Assembly: GCA_013399855.1 (NCBI GenBank)
Contig: VXAY01001101.1
Location: forward strand, 801,268 to 865,267
DNA from: Oxyruncus cristatus
Lineage: Eukaryota; Chordata; Aves; Passeriformes; Cotingidae
Length of the DNA: 64,000 bases
Reading direction: 5' to 3'
Below the pieces are notes generated by a model. The model did no database searches. It had not been told where the DNA came from and saw only the letters and a program-made list of their open reading frames with translations. Made by a program: the position numbers and the translations under genes. The number at the start of each line of letters is the position of its first letter. Position 1 is the stretch's first letter. Below are positions 37,618-48,621 of the stretch, in pieces.

Positions 37618-38509
37618 CTTTGCATCTATGATACTTGAATTAAGCTTTATTCAAAGGTTATGCCTCATTTCCTTCCATACCTCCATCTTTAGACTGCTGT
37701 CAAATATTATTTATTAACTCTATTATAGTACCACATTGAGGCCTTAATCAAGATTATGCCCCTACTGTGTTAAACTCTGTACATTATAAAATAAAAGATA
37801 ATCTTTCTCCTAAATTCTTGCATCAACATAAGTGAAAGATGTTAGCATAACAGCTCATGACAGAGTAAAAAGAACTTAACTTGGTCAATGGATGGTGGTA
37901 AGTCAGTGGCAGAGCAAACACCAGCATAACTTCTCCTCTCCAGCCCCCCGCTCCCAATCAGCAAGGATGTAACAAGAATGATGGTAAAATGTGTATGAGA
38001 ACTTTTTTTTGCAAGAAGGAAAGGAGTTTAACAGCTTTGTTTCTTTTTTTTAACAGCTACCTGGATTGCCCCTTTGGACTGGCATCTCTTTACCTTACAG
38101 AAATAAAGTGAATGGAACAGAATGCTTATTGACAGGAGGAAGAAAACCAAAACTTCTGTATATTAGTTAAAAAGTCATTAATATGAGAGCAAATATCTCT
38201 TGTACCCTATCTAATGTTCTTCCCTTTTCAGTACACAAGATCCACTGGTTTTTTTCTCTATTCTCTCACTGCATTTTAGACACGATAAAACCAAGACTCC
38301 TTGATCCCACTGATGCAGGGGAGCAACAAAGATATTCACATCAAAAGAGGTTCGTTTACCTTAAGCAGAAAAAAATATCCCCTTCCACGTTCACCCTCTG
38401 ATTTTTAAGAGATACATCATTGACTAAAAAGCAGACAAATAGTTGCATCTGTTACTATCATGACAAGCTATTTTAACAATGTATATTTTAGGGGGAACTC
38501 TATTTGGTG

Positions 38510-38523
38510 ATTAGCATGCTAAT
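38510..38523. other. Perfect 14-bp palindrome
   Basis: ATTAGCATGCTAAT reads the same on both strands. It joins two ATTAGCAT half-sites resembling homeodomain/POU targets. It is unaccompanied by CpGs or an open frame. Confidence 0.7.
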
Positions 38524-40249
38524 CTGAACCATACGTGTCACTGAATTCCTTGATCTTAGCTTCTTTTAAAATAATAACAATTAGTACAGAAAGGTAGCTC
38601 TTCACATTAGGAGTAGATTTTATGTTGAAGACCTTCCTTAACTACACAATGAAAAGGCTTAATTCCTGAAAGAAAACATCTTGGTTGCCACACTGGACTG
38701 GAAATAGCCAAGTCAGAGATGAACAGGAGCAAGCAGAACTGGAATGATCACTTAAAACTACTTCCCAATGCAGACACAGACAATTACAAAAAACTAATTT
38801 CCCAAAAAGTGTTCCTGTTAAATAATTCTTGAAGTAGTTTGACTTAGTCAAGAACTTCGAGACATAATCAGTTAAATCCTACTGCCTACAACTAGATCTA
38901 GGCATCTGCATTTAACAAGAACCTCAAAACCTTTTACAGATGAATTGTGGCTGAGATATATGCAGGCTGAAGAGCTCTTCAGAGTCTGTTCCAATGAAAA
39001 TATTGTCTAAGTACATAAGCATTAGAGCTGAACAAATAATTCTCGATGAATAATTTATCTGATTGATTTCCCCTTTTTATTCTTTCCCTCTTCAGAGGCT
39101 ATGCACAGACAGAACAAAAAGTATATTGAATTTATTCATTATTTGAAATTATTCACAATCTTGCTCAGTGAATAATTCTAGGCCTGCAAATCCTTTGAAC
39201 TGCGGACTTTGAGTAGCTAATTTGCAGCTCACACCGTAAAGTGTGTAATAACGCACTAACTAGCTAGCCAAGCACAGTTTTTAATTGCAAGAGTCTGACA
39301 TCTGAGTGAGTCCTGTTTGAAATTCTGTTCAGTAAGTGTACAAATGCTCAAGCTAAAAAGTCATATTTCACAGGCATTTTTGCTACTTCAGTGCAAGTGT
39401 TCCAAAGATGGGTTTGAAGTATTTGAATGCAAGGCTGCGCATTCACACAGTTCTGATAGTACCCCCATCTTCTAATGAACCTTAGCAATAAATAGATTAA
39501 CTTATTCATGAGCAGAAGCATTCCACTTAGTATGAAAGCACATATTAATAAGACTAATAAGAATGTTCATGTGATAATTTTTGCATTACGGAGAGCTCAC
39601 ACAGACAAAGTAGGAAAAGGAAAAATATTGCCTTGAAAAAAGTGAAAGCACTGACTTGAGCCTGGCAAATCTTTGCAGAGCCAGAACTACAGTCGTGTTT
39701 TGTGTCCTCTTCCTTCTCTTCTTTATTTACTCTTGTCTGTCCTTGACAGAATCATCAGTTTTAAAAGTGAACTTCTGGGTCACCATATCACTCTTCCCCT
39801 TGAAAGACTGGCTACAGAGAGCTGATCAAAACAGAGGGCAGGTAGACAACCAGAGCAGGATTTCAAGAAAGGCTTTAGCATGCTTTAAAGTGTTTCAGCG
39901 AGGGGCTTGCTGAGGTCAGAAGCAGCATTAACTGGAATTTGTCTGCCACTTCTTTGGTGTTTCTGGGTATCCCTAGAGGCTTTCTCATATCCTACCTTTG
40001 AACTTCATGCTTCTAGCAAGCTGGTGTATTTCTCATTCCACAATTTTGATTGTGAATCTAACCAAAGAAAGAAGCTAGAGTTTATTTACCAGCCATCAAT
40101 CAGCAAATAAATTATTTACAGATGTCTTCATTTATTTGACTCTTTCATTTATTTTCTTATGGCTACAGCAAATACCACCACCAGACAGTGTCCAGATGGA
40201 AAACAATTACCCCACACTGGAACCGTATGCTTCCTAATAGAAGCTGAGA

Positions 40250-42070
40250 AATTATTTGAATTTCAGACAGTTAGAAACAATTAGAAGTAAATTCAGGCCT
40301 GTTTTTGCAAGAAAATTCATTTTGGATACAGTTGCTATTAAATCTTTCTGATGTATCACAAAGAAAAAAAGGATTTGACCTCCAGAAAGCAGCTTAGGAT
40401 ACTGAACTGAATGGTAATCCTGTGTAAGTGGCAACTCAAGAGTGGACTCTAACCTGTGCACTGTGTCAAGTGCAAGAGCAACCAATCCATGTTGTTTATC
40501 CAAATACGTGTCACCCAAGGTTCAAAGATGCTGACATCCTAGATATAGCATGACTGACTTTACAAAGGGAAGAAGAGCCCTTTGATTACATCAGAAAAGA
40601 AATTATTAGAATAGTTCTAGCAGACCAAATTTGAGTATAAAACCTTACACTACTTGAAGTTGCTTAATAAAGTTTATAACCTCTTACAACGTAACTCTTA
40701 CAACACTGAGATAAAATAGGAGCAAAGTGAGATTGATTTAATATAGGTCAGTATAGATGACAAGAAAGAATGTATCTTTGTCTTCACTGGCATCTCACAC
40801 ACTTCACAAATCCAGGGAAGTAACAGTTCTCAGTAATATCCAACACTGGGAGCATGAAGTTTGAGACCTTCTTCTCGTCATCTCCAGACTGTGTTGGAAC
40901 AGAATCCAGACTATCATCTGGATTGTTGGAGTCCAAAGCTCTGCAGACCTCCACGTCATTGCTCTAATAGTAGAAATGATAGCTTTCATCTGCACTCCTC
41001 CAAATCCAGATGCACTGTCATTTGCTCCTGCTGTGGCATTATATTTTGAACTTCATGTTTCACTGGGTTGTGCCTTACAGGCAAAATGGATACCTTATAA
41101 TTCCAGAGAGGAACTGAATGAATTCAATTTCCAAACATCATTTAAAGATGTTTGTGTTCCCAGATACATGGTCATTTGGAGGAATGTTTTTTTTCAGTCC
41201 TGGCTCTTTCTGCTACTCCTTGCAGGTGATAGAATGGGATAGAACCCTTGCAAAAATTCTCCCAAGGATGGTATTAGATGACAGCTTGAAATCGAATGCA
41301 GTGCTTGGATATTTAAAGAAATAAGAATTCAGGAAACAGATTCTACGTAATAAAAAGAGAACAACTCTGTACTAGAAAGAACTGCATGACCATCTTGTTT
41401 AAATAAGAGACAAGAAGATGATCAACATCATGCCTTATTAATAATAAAACTGGAAGTCATAACTATGGAACTAATCTATCTTGGAGAGAACAGTATATTC
41501 CCGTATTTCCTGTCTTGGAGGGAAGAGCAGATTTTTGCCACAGAAACTGCTTTCTACATCCAAAAAGATGGGTTTCATCAGAAAGCTTATTCCTTGTTGT
41601 AAAGAAGCTGAAATATTTTGGATGCTTGCCAGACATCATGAAAAGCTGTGTGTCCTAGGGATTTCTTCATATCAAGGCTGTGAGTTCCATTAACAAGAAA
41701 GGGAAGAAAGATAAATCCTTGAAAACCCTTACTCATATACACAAAGTTCAACAACTTTCAAAATAATATTCCACTTTTTAGGGGCTTCTGGGATGTTTTT
41801 TGTAATAGAAAGGAGCAGCAGACCAAGTTTATTAAACCAGAAGTGATTTGGATCAGGATACCAAACACAAGAGAAATTCTTAAGGCTTAGATACAGAGAG
41901 ACAAAGAGACCTTCCTTCAGTTTTTCCTGTCCAGGAATCTGGGAACTGGTTTTGCCTTGACTGACCTTCCCTAAAAGAATACAGATTATTATGGAATGTT
42001 TCGTTTCTGGACACCATTACATAAGGACTGGAACATGTCTTGTCAACCATAGACTGAAGATGATACATGT
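40250..42070. pseudogene. Possible decayed gene; open-frame-rich block of unknown identity
   Basis: Many moderate open stretches sit together on both strands. On the minus strand these are 42,068-41,880 (62 codons), a no-ATG frame of about 94 codons ending near 41,750, and 40,518-40,252 (88 codons). On the plus strand they are 40,976-41,242 (88 codons), 41,118-41,324 (68 codons, ending in a natural-looking acid/base mix) and 41,481-41,693 (70 codons). Frames are interrupted by stops and would need frameshifts to join. I recognise no domain in any of them. Because both strands look equally protein-like, this could be an ancient broken gene, a non-coding transcript, or chance. Confidence 0.12.
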
Positions 42071-42794
42071 GTAATTTAACAGTTATGAATTCCTTCTCTT
42101 GCCAAGCATCTTCAGAAAATTTCCATTATGCAGACAGAAGGTGATCACCACAAATTTAATATTTTACAGATCTTTTCTTCTGTTGTTCATCATCAGCCTT
42201 CTACATTTTCAGCTTATGAAGGTACAGATGGGATTCACTCAACAGTACAGAAGCTAAATTTACTTATGCCCTCAGTTATACTTCAATATTATTTTACAAA
42301 AATGAAGCTCAGTCTCTGATCATTAGCAAACTAAAGGTACTTCTAGAATGAAATGACCCTATCACTGGTACGGTTTCAAATTGCTATTTTCTTTCTCTTT
42401 TTTGTTTTGTTTCTCTGATATAGAAATACTTTTTCCAAGGCTGAATAAATAGCAGATGGGTCAATCTTTAGGTCACAAGTTCTATCTTTTCATTGCCAGG
42501 TAATATTCATAGCACAGCAGGGCTAAATGATGCTCCACAGTTTGAGGGCATTTGATGGAATCTTTGCAGTGATTACTTTAAGTGGTGACATTTAAGTGGT
42601 ACAAAGTGGACATCTAAATCTTTGGATTTTGGAATGAAAACTGTTGGGGGAAAATATTTTGAATGGGAGGCACAAATTAGTATCCTTTAGTCATCTTCCT
42701 TTTCAACTAACCTTGTTTGTGTTGCCCAAAATTAAACAATTCAAGTCATCTTGACACCATAACATCCCTTTAAAGACTGAGTAGCTTTTCACTT

Positions 42795-43505
42795 CATGAT
42801 ACTCCCCTCTGAATAGGGGAGCCCACAACTGGAAACAGCACCCCAGATATGGCCTCACCAGTACTAACTAGAGAGGAAGGAACTCTCTCGTCCCTGGCAA
42901 CACCCTTCCTAGTGCACTGTTGACTGATAGTCAATTTGGTGCCCACCAGGACCTCTAGGCTCTTCTCTGCAAAGCTGCTTTCTGGCCAGTTGGACCTTAG
43001 CCTGTGCCGGTGCTTGCAGTTATTCCTGCCCAGGAGCAGAACTGAGGATTTCTCTTTGTTGAACTCCATGAGATTCCTGTCAGCCCATTTCTTGGCTCTG
43101 TTGATGCCCTGGTGAATAGCAGCACAGCCCTCCATTAAGTTTTGTATCATCCTCACACTCATTGAAGGTGCACTGTCTTCATCATCCAGATCACTAATGT
43201 TAAACACTATCTGTCTCAGTATGGACCAGTGGGGTACACTGTTGGCCTTCAGCTGGGCATCATTCTGCTACTGAGCTACTGAGATTTTCATCCACCCCAC
43301 CGTCCAGTTTCCTAGTCGATGCATCAGCAGTTTGTCTATCAGAGTGGTGTGGGAAGCAGTAGCAAAAGCCTGGCTGAATTTGAGATACACAGGATTGATT
43401 CTTCTCCCCTCATCCACCAAACCACAGCCATCTCACTGTAGAAGGCTGTCAGGTTGGTGAAACATGATTTCTGCTTTATAAATCAATGCTAATTACTCCA
43501 GTCAC
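42795..43505 (-). mobile_element. CR1 non-LTR retrotransposon relic (ORF2 reverse transcriptase, truncated and decayed)
   Basis: This is a remnant of the ORF2 polyprotein of a CR1 (chicken repeat 1) LINE, which copies itself by target-primed reverse transcription. On the minus strand the upstream part decodes as TNLTAFYSEM and then SQAFATASHTTLIDKL, matching the reverse transcriptase palm. The usual Asp of the AFDT motif has become Ala. A catalytic-type DDTKL lies near 43,138-43,152, but in a different frame from the 137-codon open frame at 42,794-43,207, so a frameshift separates them. That frame carries the CR1 tail motifs KKWADRNLMEFNKEKS, LLLGRNN, SSFAEKSLEVLVGTKL and SQQC. Roughly 13 residues normally following SQQC are missing, and the element stops before its C-terminus and 3' end. 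The 5' part is also absent. It is certainly non-functional. The family assignment rests on remembered CR1 motifs, not on a search. Confidence 0.9.
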
Positions 43506-44149
43506 CGTCTTGTCTTCAAATCATTGGAAACGGTTGCCATTCAGCAGCAAGTTTGTTGGTGTTTTTCTTGATAATATTCACTCAAAATTTTTTATGGATT
43601 AAAAAATATCTTTTAATAATAGTGATACATCAAGGAGAACAACAAATAGTAAAGGCAAGTGGCAAACTATTCCAGAACTTTGAAGGTAGGGCACAAAACT
43701 ACGTTTGAATAAATTATAATTCTCTTAATTAACAGACGTAAAATGAAAAAGCAAATTCTGAGGGAAATCATAGAAGTTTAGATTCTACTTACAGTTTATT
43801 ACAAAAATATTTTTTACATGTTGAAGTAATTTCCATTTTGCAAGATTGAGAATGATCATAGTCTCTTAGAGGCAAAACCTTTCTTGCTCTGTTCCAGTAA
43901 TTTTTTGTCTGGGTTCGTCTTTATATTTATCAGAACAATATTTTTGCTAGTGAAATCACTAAAATAAATCTGTAAAATTACAGTTTTCTAATAAATCATT
44001 AGAAGGTGCTAATCTTTACAATGAACAAACTTTTCTAAGAAATGAAGTTCCGTTCTGATTCCATTTACACAGAACTTCGTAACATTGAAAAGGGGGAAGG
44101 TCTGGGGTCTTATTTTTTCTAAAGAATTGTTGATGGAAATCACATCTTG
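43506..44149. other. Non-coding stretch between the CR1 relic and the X-box block
   Basis: This is AT-rich sequence with no recognised element. CR1 similarity ends near 43,505, and no 5' continuation of the element is visible here. Confidence 0.65.
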
Positions 44150-44290
44150 TAAGTGCTGATTCTGCATTAGGAACCCGTTGGTTGTGATCAACAGGAGGAG
44201 GAGGCTCGAGCCGACCCTCACTCTCCTCGGGTGTTGTTGCTATGGCAATACTGAGCATCAGATTAGACCAGCTGTACAGGGTGACATGCT
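44150..44290. promoter_or_regulatory. CpG-containing block with near-perfect RFX X-box (44,236-44,249)
   Basis: GTTGCTATGGCAAT at 44,236-44,249 differs in only two positions from the ideal X-box palindrome GTTGCCATGGCAAC bound by RFX factors, which drive ciliary and some immune and neuronal genes. About five CpGs surround it (for example CTCGAGCCGACC and CTCCTCGGG), unusual in this AT-rich window. A minus-strand open frame of 80 codons starts at 44,258 and its first codons overlap the motif, with another of 70 codons in a second frame; neither is recognisable. Enhancer or promoter function is inferred from the motif alone. Confidence 0.4.
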
Positions 44291-45751
44291 GTGTGCTCCC
44301 CGAGCCCTGACTTTGCTCTTTCTTTTGTTGTTGTTTTTATTAAAATAGCAATACAGATTTTTTTTCAGTGAACATGTGTAATAATAGTTTGTGAAAGAAT
44401 AAACTCATTAGACAGCAGAAGGTACTGTCAGGGCAAAACCCTCATGGCAATTAGAAAGAAAAAGGCATGTCGTATGTGTGATAAACCCTCACATGCCAAG
44501 ACAGAGCCAAAAACTGAATGAAAACCTCTCTGCAGTCACATTAGCACATCAATATTCATCACTGGTGTTTAGGGGTTTTAAACTCTCCTTTGAACCCACT
44601 GTCAGAAGCAGGCACAGACTCTGCAGCACTGACCTAAAGTGGTGTAAAACCTTCTAAAAGCAGGTAAACATAAGCCTACAATGGAAATCTCCCAACTAAC
44701 TTAGAGCATTTTAAAAGAGAGAATTACAGAACATCAATTAATGTTGCTGAATGAAGATGGAATGAAAGATGGAAACTTCATTTCCATGGCCTGTCTACAT
44801 AAATACACACACACTCAAATACTCTGACATTTTTGCTCTACAAAAGGAACACGATGTTTTAAGAGGCTGCAACTCTGAGAGATGCACATACTGCAGGAAT
44901 CGGGGAATCCAGAAAAGGTTCCCTGTCATTTGAGTCCTGAGCAGCTGATCTCTGTCCTCTTGGTAATTCAAGGTCTGGCTGGCACATTGGCAGTGTTTTT
45001 TGAATTCCATGCACTCTTTTGATACTTAAGCACTGTGATTGAATAGCTTTTACTTAGCAGGTTTCCTCAATAAAACCCCAATCAAGCTGAAAGTAATTGT
45101 TTAATCTATGATTGGTCTAAGGCCAGGTCAAGTTGGTCTCATTTATCATCTTTTTAAGGTGGAGCTTTTAAATATGGACAGATGATACAGCTCTAAGTGT
45201 TGGAACCCATATGGAGAAAGTATGGCTCCATTACTATTAACAAGTCATTGTTAATACCTCTTTGCCAAAGTAGCAGAACACAGCGCCTGGTCAAACATAA
45301 AAGCCTTTGAAGATTCTTAAGGGAATTCAGTTAGACTTTCACTGTGTAAATGCCCAATTTGTTTCTACTATATAGACCTTGAAATGAGGTAGATCCCAAA
45401 GGCTAGAGGAAAACATCTGCAAGATCCTGTATGGGTCAAATATTCTACTGATGTGATTTTCTCTTTGAAAATTGGTTTACAGATGGTTAGCAAGGTGTTC
45501 ACAGTGTTCAGTTTTACTATTTCATTGTTGACATTTGCATTCAGTGCTCTGAGCATAACTTTGTGAATTCAATACAATAATTACTGCCTAAAGGAAACAT
45601 TTTTCAGTTACATGAGGAAATTAAAGTAAGTAACTTCATTTCTTTTATTACCATTTCCCCATATGTAAAGTATCAGAGAATTTAGAGGAGAGTTTCAGAA
45701 GAATTGCTCTTTTTAAAGCCCAATCCTGCCACTTTTACTTTCAGGCTTGGC

Positions 45752-45776
45752 ATCAGCCAGATTTATCAGCCAGATT
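45752..45776. repeat. Short 13-bp tandem duplication
   Basis: ATCAGCCAGATTT at 45,752-45,764 is followed at once by ATCAGCCAGATT (45,765-45,776). The sequence just upstream (CCAATCCTGCCACTTTTAC) faintly resembles the old amniote repeat seen elsewhere in the window. Confidence 0.85.
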
Positions 45777-46099
45777 CTGCAGAACAATGCTTTGTCCTGT
45801 TGTGTATCACCATCAAACTCTACCTCTTCATCAATACAACTATCCCAAGGGGAGCAGTGCCCCTTAAACAGAAATCTTCAGTGGTAAAACAGCTCATTTA
45901 AGAGAGCTTATACTAGAAAACAAGAACTATGAGTATTGACATTCTCTACAGACAAGATAATCAGAAAATGGTAGATGCAAAAGAAATTTTATATTTCTCC
46001 ATGACAAGAAGGGGAATAGTTTCTTAAGTTTTTGTTAACTCTCAGGGAAACTTTGACAGAGTAAAGGTGTTCATTTTGGGAAATGCCTTATTTTGTTTT

Positions 46100-46114
46100 C
46101 AAAAAAAAAAAAAA
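46100..46114. repeat. A15 homopolymer
   Basis: An unbroken run of 15 A following TTTTGTTTTC. Confidence 0.9.
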
Positions 46115-48532
46115 TCAAGGCATTTGAGCTACATTTCTTATCTCTGCTTAATAGCAGGAGTTGATTTAAATTTGATCATCCTTAAAAGGTCTCAAATTGC
46201 CTTGTAACAGCAACACTGGTGTCTCAAAAGTGCAAATGTAGACATTAAGTCAGATGTGTTTTGTGGTGAACAGCCAAGAAAATCCACTGCCAAATCTCAG
46301 TAAAACTAATAAATCTGAATAATTAATACGCCGATCACAGTCACAATCAGCTGTCAGGCAAAGAAATGTAATTCATTAAATAAAAACGAGTTATTTGTTT
46401 CTGATTGTTTTAGCTGTAAGTATCTGTTTTAGACTCATGTAAAACTGGACAGTGAGAAAGACTGGCTTTTCCATTCTTATTTCCCATTTATTTAAAATGT
46501 GCTTGACAAATAAAATTTAAGAGGTGAGGGTAGAAGAAAATATATTATGCCTCAAAGGAAAGAGAAATTTGCTGGATACAACAGAAAAAAATTATTATAG
46601 TTTTCCATGTGGAAATAATAACAGCTACAGCCTGCACACCAAGCCTGATTTCAGATCAGCATATGTTGTGCATGAACTACTCATGTAACATAGGGGATTG
46701 TGCAGCCAACTCCAGTGTCAGCCTGCAGGCTCAGCTTTACTGTGCCTTTACTTGGAAAAGGGGACACTAAAGTTTTGGAGGCTTTTGCTTGTTTGGGTTG
46801 TTTTTTAAGCTTAGTTAAATCATCGCTTGAAAAATGTAAGAACAAATAGAGCTGTGTTCATACCAGATAAATGTGATCTGGGTCTAAGAGACATCTATGT
46901 GCCCTTTTCCAGGCACTGCAGGAGCACTGCGGAGCAAATGGGATTTGAGGTAGGACAAACAGCATTTTTGTGTTTGCCTGCAGCACTCCAGTTGTTGTTA
47001 GTTGTGAATGAATCCAGCCCATACATTTCTGCTGGCCCTGACTTAGGCTCATCCCACCTCAGCTGGGAGAACACCTGCGTTTCCTCACTTCATAGCTGAT
47101 GTACAGAGGGACAGAGCTCCAAAGGGCAAGTCTAACTGCAGAGCAAAGGAGCCTGATTTAATCACCTAGATGAGGTGTCTGAGCTTAATCAGGATAAATT
47201 AAGGGGCTCTGATTCATTTTGTTGTATTTCTGAGAGGCAAACGTTTCTGTACTGTTGTTAAATGGTGAAATTGTTTTACAGTACCTGTGGGTCCCTCAAA
47301 CTGTTCCAGAAATGGTGCCGTCTTTGGAGGAGAAAAATGAGGGCTTCATATGATACCTTGCACCACTTCTAATTGAAACTGGAATGGCTACACTTCAACT
47401 TGGAGTAAACAAAAAATGCTTACTGCAAAAATGCATGCATGGCAGCATACTTAGCATTTTAATAATAGTGGCTCACTGCAGTAGTATTTCTAATTATTTT
47501 TTACAAGTTTTTTATCAGAAAAATAGATTAATGATGCATTTTATGATTTTCCAGCTCTATCTCTTGCAAGGCTCAGGCATTCTGCTCAGACAGTTAACTT
47601 CTCTTCTGTGAGCTGTGCTCCAGTTTGCTCTTTGCGGTCTGCTGCATGTTGAATATTCATCTGTGTTTTTCCTCTGTCCACCTCCAGATTTCTGATTCTT
47701 GTGATTCATGACAAAGATTTTAATGACTCTGGGAGGGACAGCCACCTCAGTCTCATTGTTTACACAATCAAAAGATCATAATCCAGCTGCAATAAATCTC
47801 AGCTCTAATGAGAAATAATTTGGCATTGCCTAAACATGACATGAATATATTACGAAAAGCCTCTCTTACTTTCTAACTTGCAGCTTAAAGCTAAGAGCGG
47901 TGGATGAGATCCAAAATCTACAGAGCACTTTCTGGTCTTGGTCTTCAAAGCTTAGTAAGACTTTCTCAAACTGCATTTTATAAGCCTGCTATATATTTTT
48001 CCTTGTAAAGCCCATGTATTTCCTTGTAATTTTTTTTTCCTCCTTATCCAGTTGAAACCAGTACATTCATAGAACGATCAAAGTATAAATGTTGACATTT
48101 ACACTGCTGGACATATAAATAAAATTCTCATATAAGTATCTATTAGGCAAGATTTACTTCATGCCATTTTCAATCAACTACATAGGCAAGCAGTATATAT
48201 AGAAAAATAAATCCCCTATTCATGCTTATACAAATATTTCATGTACACTTTGTTTATTCATTGGAAGAAACTGAGCATATCTTCCGCAGTTTTACCACAG
48301 GTCATCTGAAGGGCAGTATCAGGATTCCTGTGATCCATGTAGGCCTCCCAAGGGGGCACAGAACAAGACCTGTTTGATCCAGCACCTGCTGTGAAACCAT
48401 CACTTGGATACTTTTTTGTAAATTTTTGCCAGACTGTGAATAGTATAAATATGTAAGAAAGAGCAACAGGAAAATCAGCTGGATATTGAAGAAAACACCA
48501 TTAGTAGCCACTGATCAATCATTTCAGATTAC

Positions 48533-48553
48533 TTTTTTCTTTCTTTCTTTCTT

Positions 48554-48620
<67 letters not shown>
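48533..48620. repeat. (CTTT)n running into a 65-T tract
   Basis: Six CTTT-type units (48,533-48,555) lead into an unbroken run of 65 T (48,556-48,620). Read on the minus strand, it is unique sequence followed by A65 and then GAAA units, the shape of an aging retroposon tail. No polyadenylation signal is seen just upstream on that strand. A plain microsatellite is equally possible, and the run length may not be exact in the assembly. Confidence 0.9.

Positions 48621-48621
<1 letters not shown>

Larger units (their letters stand above)
36601..40249. other. Non-coding stretch, no gene seen
   Basis: The longest frame is 85 codons (plus 39,656-39,913). The A15 run, the 14-bp palindrome at 38,510 and a small hairpin at 37,587 are the only distinct items. 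Confidence 0.7.
44291..48532. other. Non-coding stretch, no gene seen
   Basis: The longest frame is 90 codons (plus 46,827-47,099), with 64 codons open on the opposite strand, and neither is recognised. The 13-bp tandem repeat at 45,752 and the A15 run are the only distinct features. Confidence 0.7.
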
